From positions 310,001 to 374,000 of the forward strand of contig QJNS01000048.1 of the NCBI GenBank assembly GCA_004154925.1: a stretch of 64,000 nt of DNA, in the 5' to 3' direction. The DNA is from Monosporascus cannonballus. Its lineage: Eukaryota; Ascomycota; Sordariomycetes; Xylariales. Numbering within the stretch: position 1 is the stretch's first letter; the number at the start of each line of letters is the position of its first letter. The position numbers and the translations under genes were made by a program. This document shows, in pieces, positions 1 to 9,650 of this stretch. The notes below the pieces were generated by a model, which saw nothing but the letters and a program-made list of their open reading frames with translations, was not told the origin of the DNA and made no database searches.

Positions 1-2520
1 TTTTCTCTTTATATTATTTAATAAAATCTTCATTTTGAGTAAAGCTAATTGGAAGTATAATGTTTTGGGTACAATATTAAATAAACTTCGTATAATAATT
101 AAGAAATTTAAAAGCAATTTAAATATAATTAGAATCAAGTATTTTAGAAATACAAGGATTTTAAGAAGTTTATTTTAATATATTTCGAAATAATATTATA
201 TTTTAGATATATTTTCCCTTTATTTATAAATTAAAGTTTTTAATATTAATTAATCGTTTAACGATTTATAAAGTTTTCATACTTACACGCATTGTATATA
301 TATCTTTTCGCTTTCAAATATATAAAACTATTATCGAAATAATATATAACAAAATTAGTAAGTGATTTTCGTAATATATAAGTTATTATTCGTTACAAAG
401 TTACTAATATATTTATAAATCTTAGTACTATAATTCTGTACTTACACACTTCGTATTTCGCTTTAAAAAGTATTTTTTATTCCTAATTCTTTTAATCCTA
501 ATAATGCAATATTTATTTTAAAATGTAAAAGTTATAAATTTTTAATATTTATAAAGTCAAATTGCTATTTTAATTCATAAAGAAAATAGCATTCGTTTTT
601 TAACCGTAATACAGTTTAATTATCCGTAAACGATTATAAATTATTATTTGTTCTTTATATTATATAGAAAAAATATGGAATAATTTATCGAGAAATGCCA
701 AACTTAAATCTATTAGTTTATAATCGATCTTCTAAGTAATTTTGAAATGCGTGAAATTTATTTTTATTAAACTTGTAAACAAAACAAATTTGGAATTAAA
801 CTTTCCATACGAATAATTTCATAACTTTATTCGTTATTGCTTAATAAAATTTAATTCTAGCTTTTCTTTTAACAAAAAGCTGCTTTTATTTATAGTATTA
901 AAATAATATCTTAATTCACGATTTTAATTTTTCGTTTTATTTTTAAAATTTGTTATTGAATTGTTTAAACTTTATTTTAATGATAATAACCATTCCTCGT
1001 ATTTATATTTAACATTTTTTTTATATTTTACTATTTTTGAATAATAAGATATTCATCGTATTAGTATATTTGTAGTCGTTGTTATTTCTGATCGAAATTT
1101 AAAATTTCGTTTTTTTTGAATTTTGCTTATCGATAAGATATAAAAGTTTTTTACCTAGCCAATTTTTGCATTAGTTAAAGCCTTATGTTAATACATTCAT
1201 AGTTTTCTTAGGATTATATCGTAATTTCCAAATTCAACGATATTAAAATTTATTGTTTTCTACTGTTTTAAATAAAATTCTTTAAATAATTAAATTCACG
1301 TTCAATCCTTACGTTCTTATAAATGCAATTTCGATTCAGAGCATTTGTAACGACATAAAATTTAAATTTATATTTTCGTGGTAATTTCAACATATTAATA
1401 ACGTTTACTATAATATAACTTTCGCCGAAAACCTTGTTATTTATTTTTGCGATATATTAATATATTGCGAATTGCATTTCTAAGGTAATAAGGTTATTAA
1501 GACTTTATATCATCGTATGTGAATCCTTTTTTGAAAATTGTTCCTTATTCTTTTAAGTTTCGTTATTTTACGACTTTTATATAAATAACTTTTTTTTAAA
1601 GTTTCTTTTCGGATTTGTTAAATCTTGCTTACGTTTTCATATATAACTCGTTAAATTACTGTATTTCACTATGTTTAGTAATATATTTAATTGTTGTATT
1701 ATTATGGTTATTTTTAGTTTTGTAATATTTCTTTTTCTTATTAAATAACTAATTTGCTTAATTGTTATATAATATCTTATTTTATTATATTCTTAATACC
1801 TCTTTACATTCTTCTTATTATAAATACAACTTTTGAGGTTAATTTCTTAAGAGTTTATAACAAGTATTAATGAAAAATAAAACTCTATAAAAACTTTTAA
1901 TAACATTTCCTTTATTATATATTATATGAATTTCATTTTACAAATCAATAATTTCATCAATTATTTAAATAAAAAATGTCTTTTTAAATTTATTATTTTT
2001 TTTAGTTAACTTTATAAAGTTTCTCGTTTATCAATATCCGTTTAAAAAATAAGAATTCGATAATATCGATATTATGTTGTAAATTTTTATTACTGCGAGT
2101 TTATTTTAAAAAGTTCAACTCTTATATTTATATGTATAATACGTTATTAACTAGATTCTTTTTATTTGTTATGTTCTAAATATTCGTAATGTTTATAATA
2201 TACCCTAAAAATGTTACTAAATCGATCCGTAGTTTCTTGATAAATATTGTTTATTAACTTTTTATATTCTATTCATAATATATTTAAAATATTTTGTTAT
2301 TTTTTACACGTGTTTTAAATTATTTTCTTAAAATTTCTCTTTCCTTATAAAAACCTTTGTCGTAATGGACTTTATTTGCTTTGGGCCCGAGTTATCTTAA
2401 TATTTTGCTTGTATTAGTAGTGTAATCTTTTTTTTAGATTGACTAGTTAACTTTTCAAAACTAAGTTTTAAATGTTCTTTTAATCAGCTTCTTTAAAAAT
2501 ATTTCAGTAATATCCTATTT
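1..2520 (-). mobile_element. Old RIP-degraded Gypsy copy 'Z', left part
   Basis: Read on the minus strand, this stretch aligns by eye with the internal region of the chromoviruses further right. Positions about 300-640 resemble the RT region of element C at 47.8-48.2 kb, 640-1090 resemble 13.65-13.93 kb of F, and 1090-1900 resemble 30.4-31.1 kb of A2. An RT active-site relic reads Y-F-D-N near 322-355. The copy runs off the left window edge and is split at 2525 by element A; homology resumes at 9129. No intact ORF remains. It is more diverged than the other copies and is probably the oldest here. Its exact borders are not visible. Confidence 0.7.
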
Positions 2521-2525
2521 TGCGA

Positions 2526-2853
2526 TGTTATGACCTAACGGGCTGCGGCCTCAGAAAACGGTCGCAACAATGACTAAGCCGTATAGGTCGAGTCACGTGA
2601 TGGCTCGACAGGATCGATCGTAAAGCCTTTAGAGCCAGGCTTAACAGGATAAAAGAATTAAGTATAAAACATTCATTTTTTCCATAATTTAAATAACATC
2701 AGCTTGTAATATAATATCGTTACCCAAGGTATTTTTGGCATTACGAAATGTAATACGTTATTATATCTATTACTTAAATTCCTACGATATTTCTGCTAAT
2801 ATAAATCCGTCGACTTAAGGTTTAATAATTGGTTAAACCGCTTAGCCGTTATA
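2526..2853 (+). repeat. 5' LTR of element A
   Basis: 328 bp, the same length as the 3' LTR at 8796-9123. It starts tgttatgacctaacggg and ends agccgttata, matching agccgtcaca in the 3' copy after RIP-type changes. It carries a TATA-like tataaa at about 2663 and the putative transcript start agcttgtaa at 2701. U3 is therefore about 2526-2700 and R-U5 about 2701-2853. Confidence 0.95.
2701..2709 (+). promoter_or_regulatory. Putative R start / self-primer sequence in LTR
   Basis: The sequence agcttgtaa (agcttgcaa in the unmutated solo LTR near 61751) lies about 32 nt downstream of a TATA-like box, where transcription would be expected to start. It is conserved in all related LTRs in the window and is complementary to the sequence just after the 5' LTR. 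Its role as the mRNA 5' end is an inference. Confidence 0.5.
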
Positions 2854-2855
2854 CG

Positions 2856-2864
2856 TTATAAGTT
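2856..2864 (+). promoter_or_regulatory. Putative primer binding site of element A
   Basis: Two bases after the LTR end, ttataagtt stands where other copies have ttgcaagtt (A2, minus strand, 52875-52883) or ttataagct (C and F). The inferred unmutated form TTGCAAGCT is the exact reverse complement of AGCTTGCAA at the putative R start. It does not begin with TGG, as most tRNA-primed sites do. A Tf1-like self-priming site is the best explanation. Confidence 0.5.
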
Positions 2865-3951
2865 TTTGTTCAGTAATACCATTAAACTTTAAATAATATT
2901 TAATATTGTTAAAATATCGACCAGTATTAAGGAAACCCTTATTTAGTAATTTCAGGCTTGAATTCGGAAATTAAAGAAAAAAATTCGATAACTTAGGGCT
3001 ACGCCACCTGCCCAACTTTTTTTTCGCCCGCATGAAACCAAAAAAGCCAGAACCCTACGATGGAAAAGGTAACCCTTAGATTTTTCTAACTTAGGTTCAA
3101 ATTTACCTTTGCTTCTTAAATCTTAACGACTTAACGGATATGATCCTAATAATAAAAATATGCCTAATAAAAAAATAATTAATTAATTTAAGCCCATTAT
3201 AAAAAACTACTGAAAAATAAAAGAAATAAATAAGGAAAACTTTATTAACGAAATCTTTTTAACTTATATCAATTTCGAAAACAAAATACGCGATAATTTC
3301 GGCAATCCGGATAAAAAATAATTAACGGCTTAATAACTTTTATACCTTTGACAAAAAGAACTTATATCTAAATACGTTATAACCTTAAAAAATCTTGCGG
3401 CCAAGGCCGGATAAAAAGATAATAAAACCGACGTCCTTATCGATATATTTTATAAAGGGTTAAAAATAATATAAAAGATAAAATTATTCGGATTAAACGA
3501 TTAATTGCCCTGGACCGGTATATCATAAAAATAATCAAAATTCATAATTAATAATTTGAAAAACAATAAAAAAAATAACATGTTTTATATTTGGAATATA
3601 AGTCCGATTAAGGGAAAAAATAAAATATACCCTTTACTTTTTATAAAACGGCGTTAAGACTTATGGAACTTGGCGTTACTTACAAACAAAATTAAAGCCA
3701 GATTAAGTATTTTAATTATAACAAAATAGGATATAAGGCTTATAAATACAAAAAGCCCAAAAAGTTACCACAGAATAACTGGATCCCTATATTGAAAAAA
3801 TAATCCAGGAATAACTAAGGAAACGATAATAAAGTTATTAACATAATCTAAATTAAGTACGTATTAGTACCTCAGTAAAAGGTCTAATAAGAACTATTAT
3901 AATAAAAAGTCCGACGAAAAACACGAAAAACCAAAAAGCTGGTTTAATAAG

Positions 3952-3993
3952 TAATGCGAACATAATAAAAGGTATTATAAGGATAATTACGCA
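3952..3993 (+). pseudogene. gag zinc-knuckle relic of element A
   Basis: The translation keeps C-E-H-N-K-R-Y-Y-K-D-N-Y. Other copies show C-C-Q-H-S-K-K-Y (B, 32680) and E-H-N-K-K-H-Y-K-D-N (C, minus, near 49.77 kb). Undoing C-to-T changes suggests C-C-x-H-x3-H-x4-C. This resembles but does not equal the usual CX2CX4HX4C nucleocapsid knuckle. It lies where gag should end, before the protease region. Confidence 0.6.
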
Positions 3994-5936
3994 AATACTA
4001 AAATTAGATAGAAAAACTTTGTCCCGGAATATCCGATCGATATAGCAAAATTTACGTTATATATTGTCGACAACGAGAATATCCCGATTACGAAAAATAA
4101 AAACGATATATTTATGTACGAATTATCCGTATATATTACGAAGGATTCGATTTTCTAAACCGTACCGGACATAATAAAAATAACAAATAATAATATTAAT
4201 AATTTCGAATTATAACCCCAGAAAATGTCCAGCAATTGGCCAAAGTAAAGAGTTGGCTTAAAGGAAAGTAATATCCGTAAGAAAACCCCTTTTGTTATTA
4301 TGGATGGTGCAATTATTAAACGGAAAAAAAAATTAATTTAACGTACGGAAAAAAAGCATTATTAGAAAGTTATTATGGATTTTTATTTTTAATTGGTATT
4401 TATTATAAATCCTTTAAAAAAAGTTATTAAAGAAAAGATACGTTAATTTATAAAATATTTTTAGAACGATAACCAAAATGACATATAATAGGATATAATC
4501 GTAAATATCAAAAAACAATTTATTCGATAGGAAAAAAAATTATAATAAAATTAGGAATAAGTAATATAATTTAAAGGAATAATACGTTAATAATAATAAT
4601 AAATGCAATAGTTTAATGCGTTATATATAAAGATATAAATAAGGTTCGATAAATTCGAATAAAAGTTAAAAGAAAAAAGTTATTTGTAAAAAAGCTGCAA
4701 GATAACGAAACTTGAAGAACTTAAAGGGAATTCCCAAAAAATGCTTTAAACGTAACGATAGGAAACGTTAATAACCTTATTATTTTGGATATACGAATCG
4801 AAAACGTATTGGTATACCGTAATGGTAAATTGCGGAATTTTAGGCGGGAACTATATTATATCGGATATGGTTAATAAGTTTAGATTATTATAAAGATATA
4901 AGTTGGAACTTTATATAATAATAAATACCGAAAGTTAGGAATTCGTTTACGATAACGGAAAAATTATACGCGAAATTAATTATCTTAAGATTTTTATTAA
5001 AAAATGATATTAAACGGTTAATTTCGATATCGTTATAATCGGAAATTATGATATAATTTTAAGATTATTATAAATACGTTAGTATGGAATTTTAATTAAT
5101 AACCGAACTAGTTCAGTAAGGTTCGTTTTATATTTTATTAATAAATAAAAAAAGAAAAGATTAAGATTTTAATATTCGATTGATAATAATAACGAATATA
5201 GGTATAAGGATACGATAAATACCTTATTATTTAAAGGAATAAAATATATAAAAAAATAGATATTAAAAATATACGACGTATTATTATTATTATTAAAGCA
5301 AAATTAAAATAATTAAATCACGATTTAAAATAAAAAAATTAAAGGTAAAGGAATTAGAAGATTTAATTAATATATTACTATAATACTATATATATAAATA
5401 GTTTTTTAGGAACAAATTCGATACGAAATTATTAAAATATTGTAAATAAAATTATAAAATAATTTTTAAACAAAAGTTTTAACGAACATTTACTTTATTT
5501 ATAATTTTAACAGAAATAAATTACGTATTTTTAAAGAATATTTGGAAAATCGGTTACAAAAAAGATAGATTTAATTTATAAAATTATTAAGAAGATATTT
5601 AATATTTTTTGTACATAAAAAAACGGAAAATTATAATTAGTAATTAATTACCGATAATTAAACGATGTTATTATTAAAAATCGAATATTATTACTTTTAC
5701 TTATAAAAATAAAAAATCGATTTTATAAAGCTAAATAATTTATAATATTTGATTTTAAAAATAAATATAACTTTATTAAAATTAAAAAAAGATATAAATA
5801 AAAAATAATTTTCAGAACGGAATACGGATTATTTAATTATTTGATTATATTAATAGGATTTACGAACGTATTAGCAATTTTTTAGTAAATAATTAATTAC
5901 GTATTACGAAAATATCTTGATATTTTCGTTATTTGA

Positions 5937-5972
5937 TATTTCGACGATATTTTTATTTTCTCGGAGATAAAA
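5937..5972 (+). pseudogene. Reverse transcriptase active-site relic (YFDD) of A
   Basis: The frame reads Y-F-D-D-I-F-I-F-S, the catalytic YxDD box of Ty3/Gypsy reverse transcriptase. It is directly preceded by a TGA stop where element B reads C (A-C-Y-F-D-D). Surrounding frames are closed by many stops, so the polymerase is dead. The downstream order RNase H, integrase, chromodomain agrees. Confidence 0.9.
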
Positions 5973-6684
5973 AAGGTATACATAAGATATATTTATAAGG
6001 TTATTCAAATTTTACAGGACATAAGGTTATTTATTAATGCAGAAAAAAATTAGTTCCATATATAGGAAATGGAATATTTGGAACATATTATTATCCCAGA
6101 ACATATTAAGATAAATTCCAAAAAACTCGCTGTAATTATACAATAATAAACGTTAATAACAGTTAAGAAAATATAGGTATTTTTTGGATTTGCTAATTAT
6201 TATAGGAAGTTTATTCGAAATTTTAATAAGATAATTATATTCCTAATAAATTTTACGAAAAAAAAGAATTTAAATGGATGCTAGATATGGAAAAGATATT
6301 TTAAGATATTAAAGATATAATTATTAATAAATTAATATTAATTATATACGATTTAAACCGCCTTATTGAATTAGAAATTAATATTTCGGAATACGCATTA
6401 AGCATAATAATCGGATAACGAAATGATTAAAGTAAATTATATCTTATTATATTATTTTCGTATAAGTTAAAAGGAGCCGAACTTAATTACGGTATTCCAG
6501 ATAAGGAATTTATGGCTATTATTATGGCATTTCGAGAATTTAAGTATTTCTTAAAGGGAAATTTGTACCAGGTTAAGGTTTATATAAATTATTAAAATTT
6601 TACCCGATTTATTACGACTAGAAATTTATAGAACGATAATTAAGATATGCAAAAAAATTGGCGAACTTCGACTTCGTTATTATC

Positions 6685-6729
6685 CATAAAAAAGGTTTAA
6701 AAAACGGCAAAGCGGACGCTTTAAGCCGG
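6685..6729 (+). pseudogene. RNase H C-terminal relic of A
   Basis: The translation H-K-K-G-L-K-N-G-K-A-D-A-L-S-R matches the well-known end of the Gypsy RNase H domain (…N-x-x-A-D-A-L-S-R). A stop follows within a codon. It is separated from the RT box by the usual distance of about 740 bp. Confidence 0.9.
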
Positions 6730-7222
6730 TAATTAGATCTCGAAAAAAATTGGTTAAAATTAATTATATTATTTTTAATATTATTACAAAGAAACATTTA
6801 CGTTTATTATAAATTGCGATAATTCGGGCAGTAATTGATAATATATATTAAAAAATCTAATAATATAACGATAATCTCTTAAAAAACCAAAAAACGAATA
6901 AAATATATATTTTAAAGGAATACCGGAAAAATTTAATACGAAAAATATACAAATATTAATTATATGGATATTTAGAGATTTATAAAACCATAAAGCGATT
7001 TTAACGTATATATTCTTTTTTTAAATGAAATTAACGGTATAAAATGTTATACGGCAATACGATATTTACGCAAGAACAAAGGCTCGACGATATAAACCAT
7101 ATAGAAAATTATAGCTATTATCAGTTACAAAGTAAATATAGTATTTAGTTATATTCGACTTTATTATTAAGTTTTTTATTTTAAAAGATTTAATTACGGA
7201 AATATATTACTATAGCATTTTC

Positions 7223-7300
7223 GTAATCGTCGATCGATTTACGAAATTTTCCTATTTTTTACTATATTGTAAGGACATAAACGCCGAATAATTTGTATAC
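7223..7300 (+). pseudogene. Integrase core relic of A
   Basis: The frame V-I-V-D-R-F-T-K-F-S-Y-F matches the conserved VVVDRFTKxxxF segment of the Gypsy integrase catalytic core. It continues about 12 codons without a stop, then decays. The position between RNase H and chromodomain is as expected. Confidence 0.9.
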
Positions 7301-8034
7301 ATTTTTTGAGACATATTTTTAATATATACGAATTGTTAATGGAAATTATATTAAATAAAGGATTAATATTTGCGTTTAACTTTTAATAAAATTTAATAAT
7401 ATAAGTCGGCCTAAATTATAAGTTATTTAACGTATTTAAACGTTAAATATATAAATAAATAAGACGAATAAATTAAAATTTAAAAGTTTATTTCCGATAT
7501 TATACTAATTATAAATAAAATAATTAGGTTAAAAATTACCGATTATTTAATTAATTTATAATATTAATTATTACGAAAATATTAAGATAATATTTGTAAA
7601 TATAAATTTTGGTTTTATTTCAAAAATTTACAAAAAAATATATAATAATAGTTTAACTAATATTAAAATACTTTTTACGTTAAAATAATTATAAATAACT
7701 GTATTAAAAAATAAAAATAAAATTGGATTTCGTGCGAAATTAAATAAATAAATATTATAACCAGAAAAAGTTAAAGGAATTAATTTTCGAAAAAAGAGAA
7801 ATAATTTTTGTTATTACAAAAAATATTTAAATAAAACGACCTAGCCAAAAATTCAATTTTAAATATATCGGTTTATACAAAATCGCTAAGAAAATCTTAG
7901 AAAATAATTATTAATTAAAATTTTTACCAAAAGTTAAATTTTATTTAATTATTTATATTTTTTTATTCGGATTAATAACAAATATAATTAAAGTATATAC
8001 GGTATAGGATAATATGGAAATAAAAAACGAATAA

Positions 8035-8168
8035 GTATACGAAATAAAGAAAATTTTCGATATGCGAAAACAAAACGGAATTATTTAATATCTAATTAAA
8101 TAAAAAAAGTACCTAAATTCCGAAAATACCTAGGAACTCGCCAAAAACCTTATTAGCGCCTAACACTT
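8035..8168 (+). pseudogene. Chromodomain relic at the end of pol in A
   Basis: The translation contains Y-E-I-K-K-I-F-D-M-R-K, then Y-L-I-K-stop-K-K-Y-L-N-S-E-N-T-stop-E-L-A-K-N-L. This corresponds to the chromodomain signature V-E-K-I-L-D-x-R … Y-L-V-K-W-K … E-N-T-W-E-P, with both Trp codons turned into stops, as RIP does to TGG. The same relic is seen in A2, B, B-prime, C and D. It classes the group as chromoviruses. Confidence 0.9.
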
Positions 8169-8649
8169 ATTAAAAAACTTTTATTAACGACGTCGAAATC
8201 TGCAAGGTTAAAAGTTCCCCAATTAATAAACGATTAATTTATGGATTCCAGGTTGAACCAGTCGAAAAGAGCGGCTTTTGCCGTTATGGTTTTGGCGGCC
8301 TTTACTTCGGCCTGTTTTTTTCGACGTTCCAACTTATCCAATTCCTCCAGGGACCGAAACCTACGAAATAATATCCGTGTTATACGGTCGGCCCATAAAT
8401 TTTTTGGTTTTCGAAAACGATGAATTTTGACTTACGCTTATTCCGTTTTTTTTCGGCTTTCTTAAGTTCCGTTTTAACCTTAAGATGGTTGGAGCCGAGT
8501 TTGTCAAATTAAAAAATAAAAAGGTTATTAATGTTATAAAGACCCTGGTTCCGCGTTACGCATTCCGTATATTTGGAAAAATCCGACAAAAAAGTACGAC
8601 AAAATAATAACCCGCGACGAACATAATAAGAATATACTGGTATATTTAC
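8153..8649 (-). pseudogene. Antisense ORF relic at 3' end of element A
   Basis: On the strand opposite to pol there is a conserved reading frame. The N-terminal part contains R-R-G-L-L-F-C-R and N-Q-G-L-Y-N-I-N. A charged helical middle reads S-L-E-E-L-D-K-L-E-R-R-K-K-Q-A, and the end contains F-D-W-F-N-L-E-S. It aligns codon for codon with the antisense frame of A2 (26932-27444) except for one base lost in an A run. It ends tail to tail with the chromodomain, overlapping its last codons. Function is unknown. I recognise no domain, and the helix is predicted to be coiled coil only from its Leu and charge pattern. This part of A keeps more G+C than its surroundings. Confidence 0.65.
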
Positions 8650-8779
8650 GGTTCGAAAAATAATTAATTTAAATAAATTATTTTTCTTTTTCGTTTTTTT
8701 GTTAATCGGTTTTTTAATATGACTTAATATAATAGCGGAAGGAAAAGTTACAGAAAAAAAATTTTCAGGACGAAAATTA

Positions 8780-8795
8780 TAAAAAGGAAGGATCG
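8780..8795 (+). promoter_or_regulatory. Polypurine tract of A
   Basis: The purine run aaaaaggaagga followed by tcg ends immediately before the 3' LTR. The equivalent site is aaaaaaggggaaatcg in B and, read on the minus strand, ggaaggggaagatcg in C. Its position next to the LTR and its conservation fit the plus-strand primer of reverse transcription. Confidence 0.7.
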
Positions 8796-9123
8796 TATTA
8801 TAACCTAACGGGCTGCGGCCTTAGAAAACGGTTATAATAATAATTAAGCCGTATGGGTCGAATTACGTAATGGCTCGATAGGATCGATCGTAAAGCCCCT
8901 AGAGCTAGGTTCGACAGAATAAAAGAATTAAGTACAAAATATTTATTTTTTCTATAGTTTAAATAATATTAGCTTGTAATATAATATCGTTACTTAAGGC
9001 ATCCTTGGCATTACGAAACGTGATACGTTACTGTATCCATTGCTCAGATTCTTACGATACTCCTGCTAACATAAACCCGTCGACTTAAGGTTTAATAGTT
9101 GGTTAAACCGCCTAGCCGTCACA
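8796..9123 (+). repeat. 3' LTR of element A
   Basis: 328 bp, starting tattataacctaacggg (from tgttatgacc by G-to-A) and ending agccgtcaca directly before the duplication tgcga. It is less mutated near its end than the 5' copy. Confidence 0.95.
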
Positions 9124-9128
9124 TGCGA

Positions 9129-9650
9129 CAATTATAATATTTAATTTAGACTTTATTTTTGCACTAAATCGTTTAAAATTTCATAGATTTTAATATTATA
9201 TTATATAATATAAATCACTCGTTTTATTTCTTTTCTTAATTAGCTAATTTATATCTTTATTTTGAAATACATTATTCTTTTTTTCTATATAATATTTATA
9301 GAATCTTTTGTTATTTTTCACCGTTTCGATAATATATCGATTTAAGGTTTTGGATTTTACAAATTCAATAATTTTATTTTTAACGTTATGATTCAGTACT
9401 GTATAAAATATATCCATTAAATTATTACCTTTATTATCCATTTATCATACATTAATTATAAAGGCCTTCAATATTGTAACATATTTCGAAATACATTTGT
9501 ATTCTTATAATTATAAAGTTTGTTATACCATTGTTACTTTTCGTACGAGCTTTCGAAATTAGTCTTTAAGTTTTCTTCGAATTTTATATAAAGAGAAAAG
9601 AAATTTAATACATTTTTTAATTAACCTTAATTTTTTCCAAATAATAGCTT
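9129..9650 (-). mobile_element. Right part of old Gypsy copy Z (gag region)
   Basis: Sequence right of the A duplication continues the minus-strand gag region broken at 2520. The stretch caattataatatttaattt matches the corresponding place in A2 (near 51835) and C (near 50055). Similarity fades near 9650, about 400 bp short of where a 5' LTR would be expected, so this end is truncated or too decayed. Confidence 0.7.
9244..9441 (-). pseudogene. gag fragment of Z (65 codons open)
   Basis: This minus-strand frame is open for 65 codons and contains D-I-F-Y-T-V-L-N-H-N-V-K-N, then L-N-R-Y-I and F-Y-K-Y-Y-I-E-K-K. The gag of element A (about 3435-3560) reads D-I-F-Y-K-G-stop-K at the same place, and C (about 50.3 kb, minus) is similar. 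It is therefore a piece of the Gypsy gag capsid region and not a host gene. The initial ATG is internal to gag. It lacks stops but is truncated on both sides and has no function that I can infer. Confidence 0.7.

Larger units (their letters stand above)
2526..9123 (+). mobile_element. Full-length Ty3/Gypsy chromovirus 'A', RIP-inactivated
   Basis: A 6598-bp element bounded by two 328-bp LTRs beginning TG and ending CA (TA where mutated). It is flanked by the perfect 5-bp duplication tgcga at 2521-2525 and 9124-9128. Between the LTRs, in order on the plus strand, are a gag zinc-knuckle relic, the RT motif, an RNase H tail, the integrase core and a chromodomain. That order is diagnostic of Ty3/Gypsy chromoviruses. 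Every reading frame is broken by TAA, TAG or TGA stops, and LTR differences are nearly all C/T or G/A, as RIP produces. It is inserted into the gag of the older copy Z. Confidence 0.95.

Noticed and set aside
8241..8423. 60-codon plus-strand ORF at the 3' end of A
   Set aside because: It is the complement of the conserved antisense frame, which has the consistent protein similarity across copies.
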